Below are positions 17,666-25,247 of a stretch of DNA of 64,000 bases, one piece after another (the stretch's first letter is position 1; every line of letters starts with the position of its first letter). Both the position numbers and the translations under genes were made by a program. The notes below the pieces were generated by a model. It saw nothing but the letters and a program-made list of their open reading frames with translations, ran no database searches and was not told the origin of the DNA. This DNA comes from Bacilli bacterium (GTDB taxonomy: Bacteria > Bacillota_I > Bacilli_A > RF39 > UBA660), in the NCBI GenBank assembly GCA_017519965.1, contig JAFWRK010000001.1:1-64000 (forward strand). The letters run 5' to 3'.

Positions 17666-18463
17666 TTACTCATTATTCCCCATAAAAATCGTATCTCCTC
17701 TTTTTACTGTATAACTATTTCCTTGAATTGGCCTTATTTGTAGTGTTTGTCCTACATATATTTCATTACCAATTAAATTATTTAATGATTTTAATTCATC
17801 TACTTTTAAATTATATTTTCTAGCAATACCATATAAAGTATCTCCTTTTTGTACTGTGTATGTATCTTCTGTATCTACATTAGTGCTTCCAGGTGGTATA
17901 TATTGTATACCAGCATAATCTGCAATAGCCTTTACTACTCCTTCTGCATAATCAGTAATATTATTAATTAGTTTTCTTTGGTCATTGGTATTATCTATAA
18001 AACCATATTCTACTAGTATAGGTTCTACATTACCTGATTCTCTTAATATATAGTAATAATCTTTAGATGGATTTTCAGGTAATACTCTTTGATATATTCC
18101 TCTGGCTTTTTGTCCAGACTTTGTAATATTATCTAAAGCCATAGATGATAATTCAGGAGTATTTCTTAAGGCATAAACTATTTCTGCACCTTCTCCTCCT
18201 CCTGCATTTATATGATTTGATACTAATATTACTCCTGGACTATTATTAAATAGACTTTTTACTTTAGCTATTCTTTCATTTTTTGGTAATGATATATCTC
18301 CTTCTCTAGTTAATTTAGCATTAATACCTAAGTCTTTTAATCTATCATACATATATAAAGCAGCTTTTAGATTTAAATCTTTCTCTTTTATATTACCTGA
18401 TACTGCTCCTGGGTCATTACCTCCGTGACCGGCATCAACAATTACACCTACTAAATTATTCAT
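17666..18463 (-). CDS. N-acetylmuramoyl-L-alanine amidase, 5' part of an interrupted gene
   Basis: Residues 1 to about 180 form an Amidase_3 zinc hydrolase that cleaves the MurNAc-L-Ala bond of peptidoglycan: VDAGHGGNDPGA (His ligand), SNHINAGGG (His ligand) and VEYGFIDN (catalytic Glu). One complete LysM repeat (YTVQKGDTLYGIARKYN...) follows, then the beginning of a second (SYTVKRGDT). The reading then passes into the inserted element and stops after IFMGNNE. The catalytic domain with one LysM could still be active. No signal peptide is present, as in phage endolysins and CwlC-type lysins. It follows AGGTGAT. Confidence 0.88.
   Translation of the reverse strand: MNNLVGVIVDAGHGGNDPGAVSGNIKEKDLNLKAALYMYDRLKDLGINAKLTREGDISLPKNERIAKVKSLFNNSPGVILVSNHINAGGGEGAEIVYALRNTPELSSMALDNITKSGQKARGIYQRVLPENPSKDYYYILRESGNVEPILVEYGFIDNTNDQRKLINNITDYAEGVVKAIADYAGIQYIPPGSTNVDTEDTYTVQKGDTLYGIARKYNLKVDELKSLNNLIGNEIYVGQTLQIRPIQGNSYTVKRGDTIFMGNNE
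17681..17699 (-). other. Attachment-site junction, amidase side
   Basis: The plus strand reads CATAAAAATC then GTATCTCCT. The 15-base arm at 17681-17695 is the inverted copy of the arm at 14533-14547 with one mismatch. In the circular form the two arms would flank a central TCCT (AGGA on the other strand), giving a dyad attP with a GG/CC crossover dinucleotide at its centre. Confidence 0.8.
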
Positions 18464-18518
18464 ATAATCACCTATTATAAAATATGAATATGTTAGCTTT
18501 TTGTTAATAATTAAAAAT

Positions 18519-18545
18519 AAAAAAGAGTATGAACTCTTTTTTTAT
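18519..18545. terminator. Hairpin terminator
   Basis: AAAAGAGT (18521-18528) pairs with ACTCTTTT (18533-18540) around a 4-base loop. It ends the minus-strand 161-residue gene. Confidence 0.75.
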
Positions 18546-19030
18546 TAATCTTCTTTTGTAGGATATAAAGGTCCTAGTATTCTATTTAACTCAGATTTCA
18601 CTTCACCATAGTTTTTAGGCCACATCATATAACCTGAAGCAAATATATTAGAACCATCCTCCATATGTATTGAGAAAGAAAATGAATCACCATCCAAGAC
18701 ATATTTATTTGATTTACTGAAGCCATCCCATTTACTAACTTCATATTTATTTAATACTTCAATGATTTCATTAATAACTTTTTCGTCTATTTCTACTTCA
18801 AACGCTTCATCACTTGGTACTAAATATGGCTTAATATTTGCATAATATTTATCATCTTTTTTTGTAATTTCATATACCGTATCTGAATTCATCATATATC
18901 CTGATGAATAACTAAATCTTAGTTGTGTAATACTATCTATCTTTTTTAATTTTCTTGATCCAAGCAATACTATCACTCCTACTATAATTATTATTACTAT
19001 AATTACTAAAAATATTATTTTCTTTTTCAT
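18545..19030 (-). CDS. Membrane-anchored extracytoplasmic protein, unknown (161 aa)
   Basis: An N-terminal hydrophobic anchor (about 4-24, flanked by KKK and RKLKK) is followed by a soluble domain of about 135 residues. That domain repeats a SSGYMMNSD / ASGYMMWPKNYGEV-like pattern. The rest has mixed alpha/beta character. No family is recognised. The next gene upstream, encoding a two-span membrane protein, is eight bases away; the two are probably co-transcribed with the phosphoesterase gene. Confidence 0.7.
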   Translation of the reverse strand: MKKKIIFLVIIVIIIIVGVIVLLGSRKLKKIDSITQLRFSYSSGYMMNSDTVYEITKKDDKYYANIKPYLVPSDEAFEVEIDEKVINEIIEVLNKYEVSKWDGFSKSNKYVLDGDSFSFSIHMEDGSNIFASGYMMWPKNYGEVKSELNRILGPLYPTKED

Positions 19031-19038
19031 ATTATTCC

Positions 19039-19257
19039 TTATATTTTAAATATTACTCCTATGATAGCTATAATAAATGGAATTATACTACTTATCATAG
19101 TCCATTTACCTATGTTTTTTAATTCACTTTGTGGTAATTTTTTTACATCATATACTTTCCATAATAATACTTCATCTTTATGTCCTGTATATAGAACTAT
19201 ACCTGCTATTAAAATCATTATTCCAAAGATAAAAAATAATACTGAGAATCCATTCAT
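19039..19257 (-). CDS. Two-span small membrane protein (72 aa)
   Basis: The protein has two hydrophobic spans (about 4-24 and 52-71) with a hydrophilic loop (HKDEVLLWKVYDVKKLPQSELKNIGKW) between them. The layout resembles small DUF3784/SdpI-like inner-membrane proteins, but I cannot assign a family. It starts after GTAGGTGAT and lies eight bases after the phosphoesterase stop. Confidence 0.65.
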   Translation of the reverse strand: MNGFSVLFFIFGIMILIAGIVLYTGHKDEVLLWKVYDVKKLPQSELKNIGKWTMISSIIPFIIAIIGVIFKI

Positions 19258-19265
19258 ATAATCAC

Positions 19266-20738
19266 CTACTTATTTACTATTAATCTCTTATTTGTTTCTA
19301 CATTACTATCTAGATGTTGGTTATTAGAAAGATATTCTTCTAATACTTCTCTACAACTAGTAGCTATTATTTTACTCTTACCATTCTTTTCTACTTCATC
19401 TAAAGTAATATTAAATCCACCTTCAATATTAGTAAAATGATACTTTTGTAATCCTACTTTTAGAATATCATCATCTTTAATATTTTTCCCTTCAAAAGTA
19501 AACTTAGTAATTTTATGATTTTTCTTATCATATTCAACATTAAATCCATCTGAGAATTGATAAAACTCTGTATGATCTCCTTCAAATGCTTCATCTCTTA
19601 GCATATAAGTAATCATATCTTTTAATTGTTTACCTGTTACTTTTATCATATGGATAGAATCATCATATGGGAATACTTCTAATAAATCTTGTAATGTTAC
19701 TATTGGTCCTAGTTTTTCTAATCTAATTGAACCTGAACCTAATAGCATTATATCTAGCCCTAAACTATTCTTTAATATATCAGCAAATAGATCTCCTAAT
19801 TCTGTTTCTCTATATCTATCTGGGTGTGTTAATTCTTTTTTAAATCTAGTTATTACTCTACCATATTTTAAATCTGTTTTACCTTTATAACTATTAATTA
19901 AGTCTTCTAATTTTTCGTCTCTAGGACATGTTTTATCATTAATTGAAATACATTTCCAACTCCACTTATGAGTACAATTATTTTGAGTATCTATTACTAA
20001 GTCAAATCTACCTATTTGGTCAGTTCCCATACCTGCTTGAACAATTAAAATGTCATTTACTACTTCTGGTTTTTCGATATAAGTATGTGAGTGTCCTCCT
20101 ATAATTACATCTACTCCCCAATTAGGATCTAATAATTCAGCTAATTTTTTGTCTTCTTCAAAGCCTATATGTGTAAGTAATACTGTATAATCGATATCAA
20201 TTGCATTATATGTATTACAAATACGTCCTACTTCTAGAGCTGCTTCATTTATATCTACAAATGAACCAATTAATCCTTCATTTTTTGTATTGGCTAAAAC
20301 ATCTTCTGTTACTATTCCGATAAATAGTATTTTCATACCATCTATCTTAACTATATGATATGGTTGAAATAATCTAGATTGATTTGTTTTTATAAATAAA
20401 TTAGCATTTATAATTGGAAATCTAGCACATTTTTCTAGAAATAGTAAATGAGATAATCCATAATCAGTTTCATGGTTACCTATTGTTACTACATCAGGAG
20501 AGATCATATTCATTATCTCTATTGTAGAAATACCTTTATATTCAGCATCTATAATATTACCTCTAAACATATCTCCTGCGATAGCATAGATTACATTATC
20601 CTCTTCTTCTCTTACCTTACTAACATATCCGGATAATCTTGATGCTCCTCCTATAGTACTTTTTCCATCTTCTTCACTAAAAAAATCTCCATGTAAATCG
20701 TTTGAATGTAATAATGTTAATTTCTTATATCTCTTCAT
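19266..20738 (-). CDS. 5'-nucleotidase/UshA-like metallophosphoesterase, cytoplasmic
   Basis: From the ATG at 20738 (AGGAGT seven bases upstream) the protein has 490 residues. The calcineurin-like metal site reads SNDLHGDF, GDMFRG, GNHETDYG, LTHIGF and GGHSHT. A C-terminal 5'-nucleotidase domain (about 320-480, with ELGDLFADILK and GSGSIR) follows. Such enzymes hydrolyse nucleotides, UDP-sugars or cyclic nucleotides. Most relatives are exported; this one has no signal peptide and starts MKRYKKLTLLHSNDLHG, so it should act in the cytoplasm. The substrate is not evident. Confidence 0.9.
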   Translation of the reverse strand: MKRYKKLTLLHSNDLHGDFFSEEDGKSTIGGASRLSGYVSKVREEEDNVIYAIAGDMFRGNIIDAEYKGISTIEIMNMISPDVVTIGNHETDYGLSHLLFLEKCARFPIINANLFIKTNQSRLFQPYHIVKIDGMKILFIGIVTEDVLANTKNEGLIGSFVDINEAALEVGRICNTYNAIDIDYTVLLTHIGFEEDKKLAELLDPNWGVDVIIGGHSHTYIEKPEVVNDILIVQAGMGTDQIGRFDLVIDTQNNCTHKWSWKCISINDKTCPRDEKLEDLINSYKGKTDLKYGRVITRFKKELTHPDRYRETELGDLFADILKNSLGLDIMLLGSGSIRLEKLGPIVTLQDLLEVFPYDDSIHMIKVTGKQLKDMITYMLRDEAFEGDHTEFYQFSDGFNVEYDKKNHKITKFTFEGKNIKDDDILKVGLQKYHFTNIEGGFNITLDEVEKNGKSKIIATSCREVLEEYLSNNQHLDSNVETNKRLIVNK

Positions 20739-20770
20739 AGTTACTCCTTTATTTAGACTTATTGTATCAT

Positions 20771-20797
20771 AAAATAAAAGCAACTGAAAGCTGCTTT
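20771..20797 (-). terminator. Terminator of the hydrolase-like gene
   Basis: AAAGCA (20777-20782) pairs with TGCTTT (20792-20797). The minus strand then reads a U-rich stretch. The stop codon of the 347-residue gene is within the stem. Confidence 0.55.
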
Positions 20798-21839
20798 AAA
20801 CATATATTATTTTTTTAGTTTTTTCCTTATCTTCTGTTATATTTTTATCCACTTCTGTTAGTAATACATTATTATACTTATCATCACTTAAGAAATCATG
20901 ATGAGCTCCCGCTATATGGATATTTTCTACATCTAAATATTTATTCACTTCTATTTCACTATCATATTTTACGAATCCATCAGAGTCATTATGCATTATC
21001 TTTTTATTTAGAAAACACATTCCTACTCCAATTATATTATTAGTAAATAGCGCTCTTTTTAGAGTACCTTTTTCTATCTTAGTAGTAAAGTTTTTAAATG
21101 ACTTTAATTTACTTACTGAATCTAAATTATCATCTGAAAAGATATTATCTAGTAATGTAGAATCATATTTATTTTGATATTCTGCTCCTAAACTATTTTT
21201 ATAAGAGATGTCATAATCCATATGAGAATTACTAGATATACTATTATAAAAATTCATTACTTTTTTAGTTATATCTTCTGTCATGGATTTAAATGGTACT
21301 AATGTTTTTATATAATTTTTCACTTGTTCTTTAACAAACTTAGGAGAAGCTATAGATGTACCTTTATATGGACAAGCTGCATTATATAAATTAATCTTTT
21401 TATAAAATTCTTCATTTATATTTTTTATCATATCAAAGTGTACTACTCCACTTTTAGAACAACCTATAATATTAACTGATCTACAGTCATCTAAACTAGC
21501 AATATATTCTATATATTTAGCTATCATCTTTCCATCTTCTTTTAATGGAGCATCATTGTCTAACATAATACATCTTATTTTTATATTATGATTAGTCTTA
21601 TTAAAGTAATCTATTATTTTATCTACATGACCTTTAGAATCGTCTATTGTTTTATTATCTTTAGAAAAGTCTGATACTCTAGATCCATTTGAATAAATAA
21701 TATAGTCATACTTCTTACTTTCTTCTCTAGTTATATCATTATAAGTAGCTATAGCTAATGACTTACCTGCATCACTATTATTATTTTTAAAGCATTTATC
21801 TTTTAAATCATATTTACCTATTATATCTATAGTACCCAT
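20796..21839 (-). CDS. Possible alpha/beta-hydrolase (347 aa)
   Basis: A 347-residue soluble protein. A GCSKSG segment (in SVNIIGCSKSGVVHFDMI) resembles the G-x-S-x-G nucleophile elbow. A later acidic SDGFVKYDSE and an AGAHHDFLSD histidine near the C-terminus complete a plausible Ser-Asp-His order, as in lipases. An N-terminal YDYIIYSNGSRV strand would fit the fold. Overall identity to known lipases is not obvious by eye, so the call is tentative. It has its own terminator and is preceded by a short intergenic gap. Confidence 0.6.
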   Translation of the reverse strand: MGTIDIIGKYDLKDKCFKNNNSDAGKSLAIATYNDITREESKKYDYIIYSNGSRVSDFSKDNKTIDDSKGHVDKIIDYFNKTNHNIKIRCIMLDNDAPLKEDGKMIAKYIEYIASLDDCRSVNIIGCSKSGVVHFDMIKNINEEFYKKINLYNAACPYKGTSIASPKFVKEQVKNYIKTLVPFKSMTEDITKKVMNFYNSISSNSHMDYDISYKNSLGAEYQNKYDSTLLDNIFSDDNLDSVSKLKSFKNFTTKIEKGTLKRALFTNNIIGVGMCFLNKKIMHNDSDGFVKYDSEIEVNKYLDVENIHIAGAHHDFLSDDKYNNVLLTEVDKNITEDKEKTKKIIYV

Positions 21840-21900
21840 AATAATCCCTCACATGTTTAGATATTATATCATATTATTAATACTTTTCCTAATAAATAAA

Positions 21901-21923
21901 AAACAAAGTATTATACTTTGTTT
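21901..21923 (-). terminator. Terminator hairpin
   Basis: AAACAAAGTA (21901-21910) pairs with 21914-21923 around a 3-base loop, overlapping the stop codon of the 168-residue gene. U run follows on the minus strand. Confidence 0.8.
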
Positions 21924-22428
21924 ATGTTATATTTTCTTCATCTAAATCTAATATGTAATCTAATTTTCTACATATTTTTATATGTATCTTATTAGTACCT
22001 AATAATATTTTTTTATCTTTTATATATAATCTTCTTGTTTGTGTATTTGAATATGTTTTTAATCTATAACTATCTTTTCTTGTATATGTAGCATTTGTAG
22101 ATAAATCTATATATATTCTTTTTTTAGTTATATCTTCAATGCATACTAAAAATGGGGATGATATAGTTTTCTTTGTATTCTTATTAATTATTTCTGCTCC
22201 TAAATACATTAATACTCTATTAATAGTATTTAATTCTACTTCTTCTTGGTACTCGTTACCTTGATCATAAATATATACAATATTACTTAAAGATATATTA
22301 AGATTATTTTCTTCTATTCCTTTATTAATATTTAATACTATTGTATTATTATTATCTTCAATAACTAAATAATTAGTTAGTTTATTCTTACCTATATATA
22401 CTTGTTTAATATGATTTAGTGTATACAT
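21922..22428 (-). CDS. Hypothetical protein (168 aa), beta-rich
   Basis: A soluble protein starting MYTLNHIKQVYIGKNKL. It is rich in Ile, Asn, Lys and Tyr with alternating hydrophobic strands and no signal or membrane segment. It stands alone between two terminators. No domain is recognised. Confidence 0.65.
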   Translation of the reverse strand: MYTLNHIKQVYIGKNKLTNYLVIEDNNNTIVLNINKGIEENNLNISLSNIVYIYDQGNEYQEEVELNTINRVLMYLGAEIINKNTKKTISSPFLVCIEDITKKRIYIDLSTNATYTRKDSYRLKTYSNTQTRRLYIKDKKILLGTNKIHIKICRKLDYILDLDEENIT

Positions 22429-22465
22429 ATAACCACCCTCTATTATAAGTATAGCACAAATAAAA

Positions 22466-22484
22466 AAAGTAGTTAAACTACTTT
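22466..22484 (-). terminator. yhhQ terminator
   Basis: AAAGTAG (22466-22472) pairs with CTACTTT (22478-22484); the stop codon lies in the stem and a U run follows on the minus strand. Confidence 0.75.
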
Positions 22485-23137
22485 AATAATTTAGATATAT
22501 AAATATAAGGTGTATCTAATATAGCTATTACTATTTCTATAATTGAACCTGTTGTTGCTATAGAAATAATTGTTGGTATATTAAATATTCCTATAAATGC
22601 TAATAATGCAAATAAATAATTTTCTAAACAGTTGGATATTATTGTTGCGGTATTATTTCTTAACCATAGTTTATTTGGATATTTATTCTTTAATTTTTCA
22701 TAAAGATATATATCAAATTTATTACTTAAGTAAAATAAAGTTAGGCTTGCTAAACTTGTTCTTAAATTTAGACTAAATAATGTCTTCATTGATTCTTGTG
22801 CTATATCTGTTACATCTGGTATAAATAATAAACTTATTTGTGTTGTTACTATAAATATTATTGTTGCAACTAATGCACAGTTTATAGCTTTTTTAGCATA
22901 GTCAGATCCATACTTTTCTGTAATAATATCTGTTGCTAAGAAGTTAGATGCAAACATTATATTACCTAATGATGATGTTATTCCAAATATATTGATTGTT
23001 TTACATACTATGATATTGGCTAGTATTGTAGCTATACTAATCCAAATTAATAATCCTTCTTTTTTAAATATTTTTTCCAATAATACAACTGTTCCGAAAG
23101 TTAGTATTATACTTATTATACCTAGTATAATATTCAT
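22478..23137 (-). CDS. yhhQ: Queuosine precursor transporter (YhhQ family)
   Basis: A 219-residue integral membrane protein with about six spans and the family signature ASNFLATDIITEKYGSDYAKKA, characteristic of YhhQ/COG1738 transporters that import preQ0/preQ1-type queuosine precursors. I start it at the ATG at 23137, eight bases after AAGGAG; a GTG nine bases earlier would overlap the ribosome binding site. The leader just upstream folds like a preQ1-I riboswitch, which independently supports the substrate. No queuosine biosynthesis gene is in the window. It lies 50 bases downstream of an SDR gene on the same strand. Confidence 0.9.
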   Translation of the reverse strand: MNIILGIISIILTFGTVVLLEKIFKKEGLLIWISIATILANIIVCKTINIFGITSSLGNIMFASNFLATDIITEKYGSDYAKKAINCALVATIIFIVTTQISLLFIPDVTDIAQESMKTLFSLNLRTSLASLTLFYLSNKFDIYLYEKLKNKYPNKLWLRNNTATIISNCLENYLFALLAFIGIFNIPTIISIATTGSIIEIVIAILDTPYIYISKLLK

Positions 23138-23145
23138 TTCTTTCA

Positions 23146-23183
23146 CTCCTTCATTTTTTTATAGTAGGTGATGATAACTACTA
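23146..23183 (-). promoter_or_regulatory. Candidate preQ1-I riboswitch controlling yhhQ translation
   Basis: On the minus-strand RNA a 6-bp stem (UAGUAG with CUACUA; complements of 23178-23183 and 23162-23167) closes a 10-base loop. An A-rich tail follows. UCAU in the loop (23174-23171) can pair with AUGA in the tail (23154-23151), giving the H-type pseudoknot of the preQ1-I class. The AUGA abuts the AAGGAG ribosome binding site, so ligand binding would block translation. The loop is somewhat short and diverges from consensus. The match with a YhhQ gene makes the call plausible. Confidence 0.6.
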
Positions 23184-23187
23184 ATTC

Positions 23188-23835
23188 TTACCATATAAAA
23201 TTAGATTTTAAGAATTCACCATTATCTATTAGGATATCTTGACCAGTAATACTCTTATTAGTAATAGCTAGATAGTAAGTTAACTCTGCTATTTCTTCAG
23301 GCTCTGCCCAACGATTTAATAATGTTTCATTTAATACTGCTTCATACAACTTTTTATCTTCTAAGATATGTTTATTTAAATCTGTTATTACTCCACCTGG
23401 TGATATAGAATTAGCTGTTGCTTGATACTTAGCTACTTCTTGGGCAACATACTTCATATATGAAACTAATCCACCTTTACTTGCTACATATCTTGGAAAT
23501 TCTGCACCTGTAGTAGCACTAGCTGATGCTATAAATATAATTGATTTAATATTTTTATTTAGTCCATATTTTTCAGTTATATTAATAGTTCCTTTTAAAT
23601 TAACATCTATATCATCAATAGAGTTTTGTACTCCAGCATTATTGATTAAAATATCAATATCATTAAATTCTGGTAAATTATTACTTAATATAGATTCTTG
23701 GATGTGAGTATAATTATCATTAAAAATAGTTTGTTTATCTATATCTATTCCTATTACTTCATGGTTTTCTTTTAAGAATTTTTCAGTAATTGCTTTACCT
23801 ATTCCATTAGATGAACCTGTTACTAATACTTTCAT
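23188..23835 (-). CDS. Short-chain dehydrogenase/reductase
   Basis: A 215-residue Rossmann-fold oxidoreductase with the glycine-rich cofactor motif TGSSNGIGKA, NNAG (LINNAGVQNS), the catalytic Ser (IFIASASA) and YxxxK as YVASKGG. The C-terminal GQDILIDNGEF segment is typical. It is short for the family (about 250). The substrate is unknown; NAD(H) or NADP(H) use cannot be settled. The gene stops five bases before the yhhQ leader, so yhhQ is probably transcribed with it. Confidence 0.88.
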   Translation of the reverse strand: MKVLVTGSSNGIGKAITEKFLKENHEVIGIDIDKQTIFNDNYTHIQESILSNNLPEFNDIDILINNAGVQNSIDDIDVNLKGTINITEKYGLNKNIKSIIFIASASATTGAEFPRYVASKGGLVSYMKYVAQEVAKYQATANSISPGGVITDLNKHILEDKKLYEAVLNETLLNRWAEPEEIAELTYYLAITNKSITGQDILIDNGEFLKSNFIW

Positions 23836-23875
23836 ATAATCCTCCTAGACCTCCATATTATAACATTTATCTAAA

Positions 23876-23904
23876 AATAAAAAAAGTTCAATTATGAACT
23901 TTTT
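23876..23904 (-). terminator. htrA terminator
   Basis: AAAAAGTTCA (23881-23890) pairs with TGAACTTTTT (23895-23904) around a 4-base loop that holds the stop codon; U run follows on the minus strand. Confidence 0.8.
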
Positions 23905-25247
23905 CCTAATGTTACTTTTAATGTCTTATCTTTACCATTTCTATTTACTGTGATTTCTACTTGTTCTCCTGCTGAATGTTGATATAATTCATATCTTAGA
24001 TAAGCAATATTTTTTGTTTTCTTTCCATTAATTGCAGTAATTACATCACCTTTTTCTATTCCACCATCTTTAGCTGCTCCTGTTGCTTCTACTACTACAA
24101 CTCCTGAAGTTATATCATCTGATATTCTTATGTTATTTCTATATAGTGTAAATGTATCTGTTAGGTTTGCCATACTTACTCCTAGTACTGGCCATTCTAT
24201 TTCTTGTCCTTTTTCTAGTTGTTCTACATGGTTCATAGCATATTCAATTGGAATAGCAAATCCCATGCCTTCAATTTCTGAATCTACTAATTTCATTGAA
24301 CAAATACCTATAACTTCTCCATTTACATTTAATAATGGTCCTCCACTATTTCCTGGGTTAATAGATGCATCTATTTGTAATACTCTCATTACCCAGTCTT
24401 CTGATGAAGATGATACACTAACTGTTACCATTCTATCTTTTCCAGATAATACTCCAGATGTAACACTTCCTCTATAGTCGTATCCCATAGGAGATCCTAC
24501 TGTAAATACTGAGTCTCCAATATTTACTTTTTCACTTGAACCTATATTAGCTACTAATGATACATATTTTCTTTTTACTTTTAATACAGCTAAATCTAAA
24601 TATGAATCACTTCCTAATACTTCAACATCTGCTTCTTCATCATTAGTAAACATTACTGTTACTTTTTCCATGTCTTTTACAACATGAGCATTAGTTAAGA
24701 TATATCCATAATTATCATCTGTCTTATATACAAATCCTGTACCAGAACTTGCTAACTGATCATTTTTATAACATTGAATTAGAACAACTGCGTCATAAAC
24801 TTTTTCTACTGATGCTGCTATTGATCCTTTTTCATATACTTGTGTTTCATTCTTAGTTACTATTGTTCCTCCTGATGTTCCTATAATTTCTCCTAAAATT
24901 GGAGTGAATTTTAGTAATCCAATCATTACTATTCCTCCAATTAAGAATGAAACTACTGTTACGAAGAATAATTTTATACTTGAAATACCTTTATTTTTAT
25001 CTTCATATTTTTTCCTATAATATTCTTCTAATAAGTAATCCTTTTCTTCATTATTAGATTCTTTCTTTTCTTCCACAACTTCTGTGGAAATATTTTCCTC
25101 TTCAGTATCTTTTTCCACTTTTTCTGTGGATTCTTCTATTTTTTCTTCCTCTTTTTTCTCTTCTTCCACAACTTCTGTGGAAATATTATCTTCCACTACT
25201 TCTGCTTCTTTAACTTCTTCTACCTGTTTTTCTTCTTTTTTACTCAT
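23892..25247 (-). CDS. HtrA/DegP-like serine protease with PDZ domain
   Basis: The 451-residue protein has a Glu/Lys/Val-rich cytoplasmic N-terminus (1 to about 78), one membrane span (about 85-107, IKLFFVTVVSFLIGGIVMIGLL), a trypsin-like domain with NAHVV (His), YLDLAVLKV (Asp) and NPGNSGGPLL (Ser), and a C-terminal PDZ domain (about 350-445, GVVVVEATGAAKDGGIEKGD). It acts on the outer face of the membrane in protein quality control. The N-terminus contains repeats of ISTEVVEE with matching DNA palindromes. Its start overlaps the upstream Abi_2 gene by 8 bases, so the two are translated from one message. Confidence 0.94.
   Translation of the reverse strand: MSKKEEKQVEEVKEAEVVEDNISTEVVEEEKKEEEKIEESTEKVEKDTEEENISTEVVEEKKESNNEEKDYLLEEYYRKKYEDKNKGISSIKLFFVTVVSFLIGGIVMIGLLKFTPILGEIIGTSGGTIVTKNETQVYEKGSIAASVEKVYDAVVLIQCYKNDQLASSGTGFVYKTDDNYGYILTNAHVVKDMEKVTVMFTNDEEADVEVLGSDSYLDLAVLKVKRKYVSLVANIGSSEKVNIGDSVFTVGSPMGYDYRGSVTSGVLSGKDRMVTVSVSSSSEDWVMRVLQIDASINPGNSGGPLLNVNGEVIGICSMKLVDSEIEGMGFAIPIEYAMNHVEQLEKGQEIEWPVLGVSMANLTDTFTLYRNNIRISDDITSGVVVVEATGAAKDGGIEKGDVITAINGKKTKNIAYLRYELYQHSAGEQVEITVNRNGKDKTLKVTLGKSS
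25071..25182 (-). repeat. Palindromic repeats coding the HtrA N-terminal tail
   Basis: A 19-base palindrome TTCCACAACTTCTGTGGAA occurs at 25071-25089 and 25164-25182, 93 bases (31 codons) apart, with a degenerate third copy (25114-25130). It encodes STEVVEE in the acidic tail. It looks like internal duplication of a coding segment, though each copy could also form an RNA hairpin. Confidence 0.75.

Larger units (their letters stand above)
14533..17699 (-). mobile_element. Serine-recombinase integrative element (3,167 bp)
   Basis: The element splits an amidase/LysM gene at the codons for Gly-Asp-Thr. Both junctions carry AGGAGATAC on the minus strand (complements of 14524-14532 and 17691-17699). 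Each end carries one arm of an inverted repeat (14533-14547 and 17681-17695, 14 of 15 matching). It encodes a large serine recombinase, a small ORF in front of it, two unrecognised proteins and about 450 bases of hairpin-rich noncoding DNA. There are no phage structural genes or conjugation genes. I infer integration by site-specific recombination rather than transposition. Confidence 0.85.
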
